49,267 nt of DNA from Candidatus Woesearchaeota archaeon (GCA_018302785.1 JAGVZF010000014.1:1-49267); one strand, 5' to 3'. Numbered from the stretch's first letter, positions 33,567 through 42,358 are shown. Translations and numbers: made by a program. The notes: generated by a model not told the origin, from the sequence alone.

Positions 33567-33914
33567 TTAATAAATCTTTCTTAGCCTTGAAAAAACTAAA
33601 GTTAACTTACCTGGTTCTTCAAGAGACATTTCAATTATCTTATTTAACCTCCGTTCTATATCTTCAAATTCTATTATTTCTCTTGGAATTGAAACAATAT
33701 ATGAATTTCCAACATATCTTAATTTAACTTTAAATGGTTTTGATCTTAATTTTATATATTCAATATAAGCTTCTTCATCTTTGGGATGAAACCAAACTTT
33801 ATTGCAATTTGTACATGTAAATGATCTTAATTTAAAACCATCTTTATTTACTATAGTTCTTTCTGTTTCTTTATTGCAATTCTTACAAACTATGATGTTA
33901 TCAAATATGTCCAT
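33567..33914 (-). CDS. Zinc-ribbon protein with AbrB-like segment
   Basis: 115 residues. Two CxxC pairs, CKNCNKETER and CTNCNKVWFHP, form a zinc ribbon. The second half contains RYVGNSYIVSIPREIIEFE, which has the look of an AbrB/SpoVT swapped-hairpin (usually GNSLxVxIPKEIv-), then a helix and a beta-like end. A zinc ribbon joined to an AbrB-like element suggests a DNA-binding regulator. It starts from a promoter region with a GTATAC-containing inverted repeat (33921-33940) and runs 22 bp into cdc48, so it is probably co-transcribed with cdc48 and may control it (inference). Confidence 0.65.
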   Translation of the reverse strand: MDIFDNIIVCKNCNKETERTIVNKDGFKLRSFTCTNCNKVWFHPKDEEAYIEYIKLRSKPFKVKLRYVGNSYIVSIPREIIEFEDIERRLNKIIEMSLEEPGKLTLVFSRLRKIY

Positions 33915-33920
33915 TTTAGT

Positions 33921-33940
33921 GTATACTTAAAGGTATATAC
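33921..33940. promoter_or_regulatory. Imperfect inverted repeat before the zinc-ribbon gene
   Basis: GTATAC begins at 33921 and GTATATAC ends at 33940, flanking TTAAAG; the two arms read as an imperfect palindrome (GTATAC and its own complement). It lies 7 bp upstream of the ATG on the minus strand, next to the AT-rich AATATATAAATATTT at 33946 onward, which is the probable TATA region. Candidate autoregulatory site only. Confidence 0.3.
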
Positions 33941-34025
33941 TAACTAATATATAAATATTTCGAAATTTTGGGCTTTGCACAAATAGTAACAGTTTTGTAA
34001 ATGTTTTAATTGTTATGGATTAGAA

Positions 34026-34427
34026 CTATTGATGTACTTTTAGACCTTCTAATATGGTTCTTGCATAGGCAAAAGCCTTAGATGACTTTAACTTGTAATT
34101 TTCACTAGTTAATTCTTGAACTTTTTCAATAAGTGGACCAATTTTCTTTTTAGAAGCAAATTCTTCCCCTAGTACTATTTTATCATAAGTTGCCTTTAGA
34201 TACCAAGTAGATTTTGTACTAAAATCAGATATTCTGTCATCTGCGCATTCTACATCAACCTCAGCATAACAAAAATCAAATCTTATATCACTTAAAGAAC
34301 CGATGTAGTATGCTCCAACAACATCATGTGAGACATCATGTTTTTCTTCAGAAGTAGGTTCTCTCCAATCAGTCACATTGCTTGCAAGAGATACTAGTTC
34401 GTCTAATGAAAGTTTTTGAATTTCCAT
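34026..34427 (-). CDS. Hypothetical protein (133 aa)
   Basis: No family recognised. The sequence begins MEIQKLSLDELVSLASNVTD and has an acidic middle with several aromatics (RFDFCYAEVDVECADDR; STWYLKATYDKIVLGEEF), likely a small beta sheet, then a helical C-terminus (KKKIGPLIEKVQELTSENYK). Soluble, no signal peptide. It is divergent from the 137-aa unknown at 34550 through a 122-bp AT-rich spacer that contains TATA-like elements for both. The two are not clearly related in sequence. Confidence 0.6.
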   Translation of the reverse strand: MEIQKLSLDELVSLASNVTDWREPTSEEKHDVSHDVVGAYYIGSLSDIRFDFCYAEVDVECADDRISDFSTKSTWYLKATYDKIVLGEEFASKKKIGPLIEKVQELTSENYKLKSSKAFAYARTILEGLKVHQ

Positions 34428-34549
34428 AGTGTATTATACACCATATAGATTTAAAAATATATCTTTTTTATGTGAAATAATATTTTATAGATAATTTTAT
34501 AAGATTTTTGTGATTCTGATTAAATTTAAAAATAATTTGTACACCTAAA

Positions 34550-34963
34550 ATGGAAAATGTGCTTGAAAAAGTAAGGATGGTTGAAAAAGAAGAATTTTCT
34601 CTTAGTAGTGTGTGTTTAGCTGCTAAGCCTGTTTTTGGACATGGTTTTTGTCATGTTTCACTTTATGAAAGAGGAATAGAAAAACAAAATCTTATTAGGG
34701 AATTACAAATTTCATGCGACACTGAGAATTTAATTATGAGAAGTGTTAACTTAGGTTTAGAAGACAAATCTTTTGAAGAGATTATTGAAGCTTTTGAGAC
34801 TAATGGAAATAGACTTATGCATAGTAATGTTGAATTTAGATTATATTCATTTGAATTTGGGGGCAGCAGAGTCAATGCACCTATTTTAACATATGAACAA
34901 TGGATTTGTCTAGGAAAGCCAACAGCAATTTATAGAGAGATAACTTATGGCCCAATTAGTTAA
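34550..34963 (+). CDS. Hypothetical protein (137 aa)
   Basis: No family recognised. Starts MENVLEKVRMVEKEEFSLSS. Central alternating polar/hydrophobic stretches (VCLAAKPVFGHGFCHVSLYE; SNVEFRLYSFEFGG) suggest a small alpha/beta or beta-barrel fold; it has His, Cys and Glu residues but no obvious catalytic motif. Soluble. The ATG follows GTACACCTAAA; no Shine-Dalgarno, so the mRNA is probably leaderless. Confidence 0.6.
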   Translation: MENVLEKVRMVEKEEFSLSSVCLAAKPVFGHGFCHVSLYERGIEKQNLIRELQISCDTENLIMRSVNLGLEDKSFEEIIEAFETNGNRLMHSNVEFRLYSFEFGGSRVNAPILTYEQWICLGKPTAIYREITYGPIS

Positions 34964-35038
34964 TTTTGTATTAATAATCACTAGTATAATCATTTTATAC
35001 CAAAATTATTATAAATACATTTTAACCTATAAATTATA

Positions 35039-36487
35039 ATGAAAGTACTATTTTATTATAGAGGTACTGAAAATATTGCTATTGAAAGTATCTCAGCTGT
35101 ATTAAAAGAGGCTGGTCATAAGACTGACTTAATTTTTGATCCTGGATTAGATGATACTTTTTATTTTAAGTTTCCATTATTTAAGAAATTAAAGATTGAA
35201 GATAAATTAGTTAAAAAGGCTAAAAGATTTCAACCTGATTTAATTGCTTATGGTGGAGTTTCTAATATGTATCCTTATGTTAATAGCATAGCATCAAGAC
35301 TAAAAAAAGACTTAGATGTACCTACAATTGTTGGTGGAGTTCAAGCTTCTGCAGATCCTTCAGGAATTTTAGATAAAGAATATTTTGATATGGCTTGTAA
35401 AGGAGAAGGTGAAGAAGCAATTTTAGAATTAGTAGATCACTTAGAAAAAGGAAAAGATCATTCAAAAATACAAAATTTAGTTATTAAAAAAAATGGAAAA
35501 TATATTGAAAATCCTATAAGGCCTTTTATAGATAATTTAGATAAACTTCCATTTTTAGATAAGGATTTATTCTATAAGTATGGTGTTTTTAAACATAGAT
35601 TATTAACAATGATGAGTAGAGGTTGCGCTTTCAAATGTACTTTCTGCATTAATTCTATGAAAGGAATTCCTCCTTTAAGATACAAAAGTCCAAAAAGAGC
35701 TTTAGAAGAACTTGAGTATTATAAAGAAAAATATAATCCTAAGATAATAATGTTTGAGGATGATTTATTTCCATATAATGTTAAATGGCTACAAGAGTTT
35801 GTTCCAGAGTATAAGAAAAGAGTTGATGTTCCATTTTATGGAAATGTGCATCCATTAACTGTTAACGAAGAGAATATTAAATTACTAGCTGAAGCAGGCT
35901 GTATGAATTTATCAATGGGCGTTCAATCTGGAAATGAGCATATAAGAATTGATATCTTTGAAAGATACGGAACTAATGAACAAATAAAAAAGGCAGCAAG
36001 TATAATTAAGAACAATAATATTAAATTACAAACTGAATTTATATTCGGAAATCCTGAAGAAACTCCTAAAGAAATGTGGGAAAGTGTTGATTTAAATTAT
36101 GATTTAAATCCTAATAGTACTGCATCATTTATTTTGTATCCTTTTCCAGGAACTAAACTAGCCGATTATTGTGAAAAAAATAATTTATACGAAAAGGAAG
36201 ACTTAGAAAAAGTTAAATCTGGAGAAGGTTCTTATCATATGACAAGTATGTTAAAATCAGATTATAAAGATGAAGCTTATAAGTTTAATTCTCTAATGCC
36301 CATATTTGCAGCAATGCCTAAATCATTTAAACCTATTTTTAAATTCTTAGTTAATAGAAAATATGGATTTTTCCATAAAATGTCTTATTATGCTTCAATT
36401 CCGTTTATTTATCCTGTTGAATTTAAAAACGTTTTAAGAAATTATCCAAGATTACTATATAAGTCTATAAAAGAAGTTAATAATTAA
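35039..36487 (+). CDS. B12-binding-type radical SAM protein
   Basis: 482 residues. The N-terminal 140 residues are a cobalamin-binding-like Rossmann domain (MKVLFYYRGTENIAIESISA, TIVGGVQASADPSG, FDMACKGEGEEAI). The radical SAM core follows, with its 4Fe-4S Cys at 196, 200 and 203 (RGCAFKCTFC). Further SAM/barrel features are PKIIMFEDDLFPYN, GCMNLSMGVQSGNE and LQTEFIFGNPEET. This is the BchE/magnesium-protoporphyrin oxidative-cyclase-like clade, used for methylations and ring closures on lipids, peptides or cofactors. The classical cobalamin DxHxxG motif is not visible, so B12 may not bind through the usual His. The substrate cannot be told from context. Confidence 0.88.
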   Translation: MKVLFYYRGTENIAIESISAVLKEAGHKTDLIFDPGLDDTFYFKFPLFKKLKIEDKLVKKAKRFQPDLIAYGGVSNMYPYVNSIASRLKKDLDVPTIVGGVQASADPSGILDKEYFDMACKGEGEEAILELVDHLEKGKDHSKIQNLVIKKNGKYIENPIRPFIDNLDKLPFLDKDLFYKYGVFKHRLLTMMSRGCAFKCTFCINSMKGIPPLRYKSPKRALEELEYYKEKYNPKIIMFEDDLFPYNVKWLQEFVPEYKKRVDVPFYGNVHPLTVNEENIKLLAEAGCMNLSMGVQSGNEHIRIDIFERYGTNEQIKKAASIIKNNNIKLQTEFIFGNPEETPKEMWESVDLNYDLNPNSTASFILYPFPGTKLADYCEKNNLYEKEDLEKVKSGEGSYHMTSMLKSDYKDEAYKFNSLMPIFAAMPKSFKPIFKFLVNRKYGFFHKMSYYASIPFIYPVEFKNVLRNYPRLLYKSIKEVNN

Positions 36488-36492
36488 AAAAA

Positions 36493-36873
36493 TTAATTTT
36501 TTGACACTGCTAATTTTCCTGGGCCTAGCAACATTAAAGCTATTAAGCTCATAAATATTGACCAGTCTTTTAATAATCCTTGTTGTGTTCCAGGCAATCC
36601 TTTTAATTGAACTGTTACTAAGGCAATAAGTATTATAATTATTAGTGGAATTGTTGTGAATTTAACTTTAAATCCAATTAAAATTGCTGCACCAAATATT
36701 ATTTCTGATAAAAGTAAAATCCATGTCCAGAAAATAGCAACTGGAAACCCTATATTTTGAAGCATTCCAGTTACTCCAGAAGGATTTTGAAATTTTCCTA
36801 TTCCCATAAATATAAATAAAATACCAAGACCTAGTCTTAAGAAAGTAGGTCCGTAATTTTTTGCGTCTGCCAT
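36493..36873 (-). CDS. DoxX-family membrane protein
   Basis: 126 residues with four hydrophobic helices. Starts MADAKNYGPTFLRLGLGILF with IFMGIGKFQNPSG, the typical DoxX opening (R-x-x-x-G-xx-F and GxxKFxxP), then FPVAIFWTWILLLSEIIFGAAIL and two more helices. DoxX proteins are small membrane subunits linked with redox or thiosulfate metabolism; the specific role is unknown. A Shine-Dalgarno (GGAGGG) lies 7 bp before the ATG. It ends 6 bp from the convergent radical SAM gene. Confidence 0.85.
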   Translation of the reverse strand: MADAKNYGPTFLRLGLGILFIFMGIGKFQNPSGVTGMLQNIGFPVAIFWTWILLLSEIIFGAAILIGFKVKFTTIPLIIIILIALVTVQLKGLPGTQQGLLKDWSIFMSLIALMLLGPGKLAVSKN

Positions 36874-36930
36874 TAATATCCCTCCAATTTTTTACTTAAA
36901 ATATTTATTAAATTTCTTTTTAATTTTAAA

Positions 36931-37296
36931 TTAGTCTTTCTTTTCCAATTTAATTAATTGTTGAGCTACCCAAAATATATGACCATCAGGATCTTTAAAA
37001 GATGCAATTAATAAATCTCCTTCTTCTTTTATGTTTGTGTTTAATCTAGCCCCACTTGCCATTAATTTGTTAAATATATCATGAATATCTTCTACACCAA
37101 AACCAAATGATATAAACTTTGATGGATTTACTGTTTCTTTAGTGAAATGTAATGCTAAGGTTGTTGTACCTGTTTCTAGTTCAGACCATGCATCTGACTT
37201 AAATTTAATTTTAAATCCTAATGTATGGTTATAGAAATTAATTGATCTTTCTATATTATTTGTATGGAGCATTAAATAGTCTATTTTATTAAACAT
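36931..37296 (-). CDS. Glyoxalase/VOC-family protein
   Basis: 121 residues with the VOC (beta-alpha-beta-beta-beta) repeat: MFNKIDYLMLHTNNIERSIN, FYNHTLGFKIKFKSDAW, LALHFT, then ISFGFGVEDIHDIFNKLMAS and FKDPDGHIFWVAQQ. Metal-ligand candidates are His11 and a Glu/His in the second half. Substrate is unknown; homologues include glyoxalases, dioxygenases and resistance proteins. Confidence 0.88.
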   Translation of the reverse strand: MFNKIDYLMLHTNNIERSINFYNHTLGFKIKFKSDAWSELETGTTTLALHFTKETVNPSKFISFGFGVEDIHDIFNKLMASGARLNTNIKEEGDLLIASFKDPDGHIFWVAQQLIKLEKKD

Positions 37297-37388
37297 AAAT
37301 ATCTAGAAATAGTCACATATTTAAAATTTTCTGTGTAAATTCATATGTAATAAGATAGCTTTTTATATTAAATCCAGGAATATATATT

Positions 37389-38021
37389 ATGCTTAGTTGT
37401 GGAAATAAAGACTTTAATGCGTTTTTGAATGTAGGTATTAGTGGAATTACAACAATCTATGGAAAAGCTGGAACTGGAAAAACATGTTTTTGTTTGATGG
37501 CAGCTGTTGAAAATGCAAAAAATAAAAAAAAGGTTTTATTTATTGATACTGAAAATGGATTTTCAATAGATAGAATACAACAAATTGCAAAAGAAGATTA
37601 TCAAAAAGTAACTGATAACTTAATATTATTAAAGGCGGATAGTTTTCATGAACAACATAAAAGAATAACAGAGATTGATAAATTAACAAAAAATGTTTCT
37701 TTAGTAATTATTGATACTTTAAGCAACCATTATAGAATATTTATGAAACATGATAAGGAATTAGCTATAAATATGTTAAATTTACAAGTAAAAAAATTAG
37801 GTGATCTAACAAAAAAAGGAATTGATGTTATTACAACAAATCAAGTATTTTCCAATACAAATTTAAATAAAATTGAGATGGTTGGATATAGTGTTATATT
37901 TCCTTATTCTAAAAAAGTTATTGAGTTTACAAAAAATAGTAAAAGAATTGCTTATTTAAGAAAACCTGGTCTAAGTGAATTTATTTTTGATATTAAAGAA
38001 GAGGGGATAGTTAGTTGTTAA
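37389..38021 (+). CDS. radB: RadB recombinase paralogue
   Basis: 210 residues, a RecA/Rad51-fold ATPase without the N-terminal DNA-binding domain of RadA, which is the RadB pattern. Walker A GKAGTGKT (25-32), Walker B SLVIIDTLSNHY, VLFIDTENGFSIDRI and VITTNQVFSNT for the L1/L2 region. RadB assists RadA in recombination repair and has weak ATPase. Its stop overlaps the convergent topoisomerase gene by 11 nt. A TATA-like CTTTTTATATTAA lies about 25 bp upstream. Confidence 0.93.
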   Translation: MLSCGNKDFNAFLNVGISGITTIYGKAGTGKTCFCLMAAVENAKNKKKVLFIDTENGFSIDRIQQIAKEDYQKVTDNLILLKADSFHEQHKRITEIDKLTKNVSLVIIDTLSNHYRIFMKHDKELAINMLNLQVKKLGDLTKKGIDVITTNQVFSNTNLNKIEMVGYSVIFPYSKKVIEFTKNSKRIAYLRKPGLSEFIFDIKEEGIVSC

Positions 38022-40071
38022 GACTTTCTTGATATTCTAATTTCTTCTTGCAGTTTTTATTAATGCAAAATTCATAAGGCCTTTTTCCTTTTCTTATCAT
38101 TTTAATAACTGGATATTTACATTCCCCACAAAATTTCCCTGATGGTTTTGGTAAAGCATATTTTGGTATTGAAAATATTGCTTTACAATCTGGGTACTTA
38201 TTACAAGAAATAAAATATGATTTATTTTTCTTAGAGTAATTTATTTTTAAACTTCCTTCACAATCATAACATTTTCCTACAATAGTTTGGGTACTGAGGG
38301 TTTCTTGGTTTGCTTCATAAAGGCTTTTTCCAATTTTATCTTCATTTTCTTTAAAGTGTTTAAACATTTTAATCAAAACTTTCTTAGCTTCTTCTATAAC
38401 GTCTTCTCTTTTCTTTTTTTCATCTTGAATTTGTTCCATTTCCTCTTCAAAATGTCTTGTTAATTTTTCATCTACTATTTCTACGCAATATTTTTCTAAG
38501 GTTTCTATTGTTTTTATCCCTAAAGAAGTTGCTTCTATAGATTCATTGTTAACATAATTTCTATCAAATAAAGTTTCTACAATTGAAGATCTAGTAGACT
38601 TTGTTCCAAGTCCAAGTTGCTCTAACTTTTTTATTATTGAAGCAGGAGTATATCTTTTAGGAGGTTGTGTTTCTTTTGATAATAAGTTTAATTCTATTAC
38701 TTTTACTAAATCATCTTTTTTAGTTTCCGGAATTTCTTCGTCCTTATACGGATTAAATTTTCCATAAACTGCCAGCCAGCCAAATGTTTCTGTTCTAGAG
38801 CCATTTGTTACAAATATTTCTTTTTTAACATCTATTTTTAAATTTATTATTTCTCTAATTGCTTGTGATGAAAAACTTGCAAGAGTTCTTCTTACAATTA
38901 AATCATATAAATTTTGGGCTTCTTGTGTAAGTTTTTCTGGGATTTCTCCAGTAGGATGAATTGCGGGATGTGCTTTATCTGTTTTTTTCCCATTATTTGG
39001 TTTAAGTTCCTTTAAGGAAAGTAAGTTTTTGCAAATATCTTTATATTCGGTTTGTTTAGATAATTTTGAAATTATTTCCTTGTAGTTTAATGATTCTGGA
39101 AGTTGTTGAGAGTTAGTTCTAGGATAACTAATAAGACCTGTTAAATATAAATTTTGAGCAATTTCTAAAGTATTTTTTGGTTGAATTCTTAAAGTTCTAT
39201 AAGCTTCTATTTGTAAAGAAGTTAAATCAAATGGAGAGGGCGGTTTTATGGAAGTTTTATCTTTTTTAATTTCATGAACTTTTCCATCGTTACCTTTTAT
39301 TTTCTCATAAATATCTTTAGCTTCTTTTTCATTATCAAATCTATTTTTTTCATGGAAAAATTCTAGAGTTTTTGATTTTATATTTCCAAGTAATTGAAGT
39401 TGCCAATATGGAACTGGGATAAATTTTTTAATTTCTAATTCTTTATCTACTATAATTTTTAAAGTGGGTCCTTGGACCCTTCCTGTAGACATTATTTTAT
39501 ATCTGCCTGTTGCATTTTTTATGGAATTAGTTAATGCACGAGATGTACTAATACCCCATAAAAAATCAAGTTCATGTCTTGTTTCTCCTGCTTCTATTTG
39601 AGGAAAATCTAGGTGTTTTGATGCAGTCTCATAAGACTTTATTAATTCATCTTTTGTTAATGTTGAAAATTTCATTCTTTTAGCATCTTTTTTATTACAA
39701 ATGTATTTTACTATATTTGCACCTATAACAGAACCTTCTATATCATAATCTGTTGCAACAGTAAATTCATTAGCTTGTTTGCTTAATTTTTTAAGAACAT
39801 CATAGTATTTTTTTGTAAAGCTTGAATTCTTGGAAGCTAAGTAACTTGGTTTCCATTCTACTTCAGATACTGGATATGTATTGGATTTTATTTTTTCCGA
39901 TAAAATGAATATATGGCCTACTGCACTAGCAACTAGTATTTCTTTTCCCTTATGATTTATTTCGTAATATGGAACTCCTTTTTCTGATTTTTTTTCTAAT
40001 TTACCTTCTGATAAAGCAGTAGCTATTTTTTGGGCTGCTAAAGGTTTTTCAGTTATAACTAATTCTGCCAT
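38011..40071 (-). CDS. topA: DNA topoisomerase I (type IA)
   Basis: 686 residues. Toprim domain with AELVITEKPLAAQKIA and ATDYDIEG (107-114), the topoisomerase core including FLWGISTSRALTNS, and active-site Tyr316 in GLISYPRTNSQ. The Tyr forms the transient 5'-phosphotyrosine. Two C-terminal zinc ribbons are seen (CYDCEGSLKIN to CNKYPDC; CGECKYPVIK to CINKNCKKK). It relaxes negative supercoils. There is no helicase domain, so it is not reverse gyrase; the organism is probably not a hyperthermophile (inference). Confidence 0.96.
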   Translation of the reverse strand: MAELVITEKPLAAQKIATALSEGKLEKKSEKGVPYYEINHKGKEILVASAVGHIFILSEKIKSNTYPVSEVEWKPSYLASKNSSFTKKYYDVLKKLSKQANEFTVATDYDIEGSVIGANIVKYICNKKDAKRMKFSTLTKDELIKSYETASKHLDFPQIEAGETRHELDFLWGISTSRALTNSIKNATGRYKIMSTGRVQGPTLKIIVDKELEIKKFIPVPYWQLQLLGNIKSKTLEFFHEKNRFDNEKEAKDIYEKIKGNDGKVHEIKKDKTSIKPPSPFDLTSLQIEAYRTLRIQPKNTLEIAQNLYLTGLISYPRTNSQQLPESLNYKEIISKLSKQTEYKDICKNLLSLKELKPNNGKKTDKAHPAIHPTGEIPEKLTQEAQNLYDLIVRRTLASFSSQAIREIINLKIDVKKEIFVTNGSRTETFGWLAVYGKFNPYKDEEIPETKKDDLVKVIELNLLSKETQPPKRYTPASIIKKLEQLGLGTKSTRSSIVETLFDRNYVNNESIEATSLGIKTIETLEKYCVEIVDEKLTRHFEEEMEQIQDEKKKREDVIEEAKKVLIKMFKHFKENEDKIGKSLYEANQETLSTQTIVGKCYDCEGSLKINYSKKNKSYFISCNKYPDCKAIFSIPKYALPKPSGKFCGECKYPVIKMIRKGKRPYEFCINKNCKKKLEYQESLNN

Positions 40072-40122
40072 TATTAGAATTCAAACAAATTGTTTTATAA
40101 AATTAACTAAATTTATTAATTT

Positions 40123-40866
40123 CTATAATTTCTTGCTTCTCTTCCAAACTTCCTCGAAGTATCTTTTTTGATTTTCTGCCATTTGTTCATCTTCTATTAA
40201 AACAGCAAATGGGTCTTTTGTCCAGGATTGAAGAACAACTTTATTTTGATATATAATTGTAGCTGTAGGTGACTCTAATTCTATGGGCATAAATCTATAG
40301 ATTGCGTATTTTAATGATTCTGACCTTTTCCTTGCTTTTTCTCTTGCTCCTTTTGTGTTATTATATAAAATTTTCATTGTTACTTTCTGTTTGATCCTTT
40401 GTTTATGCCATTCATCCATAAATGCAGGAATAACTTCAAATGATGACCTTGAACTACCATATGCAAGAAACTCTTTTGCTCCAGAACGCAGAATGTCATT
40501 CATTATCGTTTTCATTCCTTCTTTCCCTTCATATACCTCTACTTTAGGTCTTTTCACTCCTTTTATTTTCTGTAATCTTTTCAATTCTGGCAATGCTTCG
40601 TTTATTGCTTCTTCTTTCTCGTGTACTATCGTAAGAAATTCTTCTGGATCAGATGCTCTAAATACTTTCTTATGTGTTTTAATAGAATACGATATCAATC
40701 CTAAATCTATTAATCTCTCCAGTATATCGTAAACCAATGTTCTTGGTAGATTGCTTTTTATTGCTATATCACTTGCTGTAGTTTCTCCTAACTCTAAACA
40801 ACTTAAGTATACTTTTCCTTCCTTTTCTGATAGTCCGAATTTTTTTAGAGACTGTATAAGTTCCAT
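40123..40866 (-). CDS. TrmB-family transcriptional regulator
   Basis: 247 residues. The N-terminal winged helix, FGLSEKEGKVYLSCLELGET then ASDIAIKSNLPRTLVYDILE, with RLIDLGLISYSI in the wing, is the TrmB/DUF118-type HTH. A coiled coil and a C-terminal sugar-binding-like domain follow (KTIMNDILRSGAKEFLAYGS; EEVWKRSKKL at the end). TrmB proteins often control sugar uptake or central carbon metabolism; the ligand is unknown. It is divergent from the hypothetical gene at 40961 and may regulate it. Confidence 0.9.
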   Translation of the reverse strand: MELIQSLKKFGLSEKEGKVYLSCLELGETTASDIAIKSNLPRTLVYDILERLIDLGLISYSIKTHKKVFRASDPEEFLTIVHEKEEAINEALPELKRLQKIKGVKRPKVEVYEGKEGMKTIMNDILRSGAKEFLAYGSSRSSFEVIPAFMDEWHKQRIKQKVTMKILYNNTKGAREKARKRSESLKYAIYRFMPIELESPTATIIYQNKVVLQSWTKDPFAVLIEDEQMAENQKRYFEEVWKRSKKL

Positions 40867-40960
40867 ATATATTTTAAGACTTCAAACTATTTAAGTCCTT
40901 CTATTTGTCGTAAATTATTTACAGCAAACATTTAAATATTATATATTATATAGTAATTCT

Positions 40961-41422
40961 ATGGTGGTTAAAATGGAAACAGAAGAACGCGTAAAGCAGA
41001 TAATAAGAAAGTGGAAGAGAGAAGCAGAAAGAGCGAATAAAATACATGAAGATATAAATTTAGATGACGCTAAAATACCTGACCTTGTTCTTACATATAG
41101 TTTGGATTGCAATTGGGGATGGGCATATAAACCTTTCTTTGTAATTGCATCAAGAAATCCTGATTTAGTCAGAAGTGCCAATGCAGTGAATGAGTGTAGT
41201 TTCTTACGTCAAGCACCATATTGGGCGTGGAATGATGAGTCTGCCTGGTATGGCTCTTCTGGGGGTTTGCCTTCAGAACTAGAAAGTGCGGTTGTATCAT
41301 TTTATCAAGAAAAGGAAATTCCTAAAGAGACAAAAGGAGAAATGTTAGCGCATTATGGAGCTATAATTAAAGTAGTAAAATATTGTGCTAGAAACGAAAC
41401 AGATAGCATCCCCTCGCTTTGA
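40961..41422 (+). CDS. Hypothetical protein (153 aa)
   Basis: No family recognised. The N-terminus is a basic helix (EERVKQIIRKWKREAERANK); the middle is rich in Trp, Asn and Ser (SLDCNWGWAYKPFFVIASRN; APYWAWNDESAWYGSSGG), unusual for this AT-rich genome, and the C-terminus is helical. Two starts are possible: ATG 40961, or ATG 40973 with GGTGGT about 8 bp before it; TATA ATATTATATATTATA is near 40936-40950. GC content is higher than that of neighbours, perhaps recently acquired. It may be regulated by the divergent TrmB-type protein. Confidence 0.6.
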   Translation: MVVKMETEERVKQIIRKWKREAERANKIHEDINLDDAKIPDLVLTYSLDCNWGWAYKPFFVIASRNPDLVRSANAVNECSFLRQAPYWAWNDESAWYGSSGGLPSELESAVVSFYQEKEIPKETKGEMLAHYGAIIKVVKYCARNETDSIPSL

Positions 41423-41541
41423 ACGTTTTAAATAGAATGACGTTTAAACAACCGAGTTTGCCCCCATAGATATTAACTGTTTTCTCTTTTCTTAGTATAC
41501 TAAATTTTTTGTCCGTTATACCCCTTAGAGTTTACATTACA

Positions 41542-42153
41542 CTAAATATTTACAATAACTCCTTCTTTACAAACATTAATCAATTTTGTACTGCCAATTA
41601 TCTCTTCAATTCCTTGAGCTTCATGTACATGGCTATATAAAAGCAAATTAGGTTTAAATTGATCTATTGCCTTTCTAATACTTTTACTAGCTTTTATTAT
41701 TGGATGTGCTAAATTTTCTCCTATTGAACCTTTAGGATGTGCATGAGTAACCATAACTTTTTTACTTAAGAATTTTATTTTGTCATGGCCTTTTTTTAAT
41801 TTATCAAAGATTTCTTCTTCTGTTATTGTTAAATTAGGGCCTACATATGGAGCGCCACCACAACCAAAAAAACCTATACCTTTTATATTTACAGAATTAC
41901 CATGTAAATTAGTTATTTTATATAAATCTTGTAGAAGATACATAGTTGCTATAGAATCATGATTTCCAGGAACAAATACTACTTTCTTATTTTTCTTTAA
42001 AAATGGACCTATTAAGTTTTCTGAAGATGTATCTGCATAAGTAAGATCTCCACATAAGACTACTAGGTCTACTTCTTCCTTTTCTGCTTTTTCTGCTAGT
42101 TTTCTGACTTTTAAAATGTCCCCATGGATACAACCAACTGCTAAGATTTTCAT
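41542..42153 (-). CDS. Calcineurin-like metallophosphoesterase
   Basis: 203 residues. Motifs in order: AVGCIHGD, VVLCGDLTYAD, FVPGNHDS, VTHAHPKGS and YSHVHEAQG. The first motif is normally DxH; here the Asp position is Cys (GCIHG), so the first metal site has an unusual ligand or is weakened. All other Asp, Asn and His ligands are visible. It may be a phosphodiesterase or nucleotide phosphatase; the substrate cannot be told. Confidence 0.88.
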   Translation of the reverse strand: MKILAVGCIHGDILKVRKLAEKAEKEEVDLVVLCGDLTYADTSSENLIGPFLKKNKKVVFVPGNHDSIATMYLLQDLYKITNLHGNSVNIKGIGFFGCGGAPYVGPNLTITEEEIFDKLKKGHDKIKFLSKKVMVTHAHPKGSIGENLAHPIIKASKSIRKAIDQFKPNLLLYSHVHEAQGIEEIIGSTKLINVCKEGVIVNI

Positions 42154-42213
42154 TTTAGTAACTTTAGTAAAATTCTAGTTAGTTTTATATATATTTGAGT
42201 ATTTATAAATCTG

Positions 42214-42357
42214 ATGGAAAGGCTTGAAAAGTGTCAAATTTGTGGCTTGAAAATAGCAGTAAATTCATGTAAAAAATGTGGGAAAGGTGTATGTGAAAAT
42301 TGTTTTCATAAAGCTTATAATGTTTGCCTGGCTTGTTTAAAAACTGTAAATAGATAA
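42214..42357 (+). CDS. Small double-zinc-finger protein (47 aa)
   Basis: Compact Cys-rich peptide starting MERLEKCQICGLKIAVNSCK and continuing with a second CxxC, CENC, a His and CLAC. Spacing CxxC-x8-CxxC-x4-CxxC-x8-CxxC suits a cross-braced two-zinc unit of the B-box or zinc-ribbon kind. The TATA element TTTTATATATATTTGAG is upstream at 42183-42199. Stop (TAA at 42355-42357) is one base before the GTG of the Nudix gene. Probably binds protein or nucleic acid; no known family. Confidence 0.65.
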   Translation: MERLEKCQICGLKIAVNSCKKCGKGVCENCFHKAYNVCLACLKTVNR

Positions 42358-42358
42358 G

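Noticed and set aside
38011-40071. Reverse gyrase.
   Set aside because: The protein is a plain type IA topoisomerase with zinc ribbons; there is no helicase domain.
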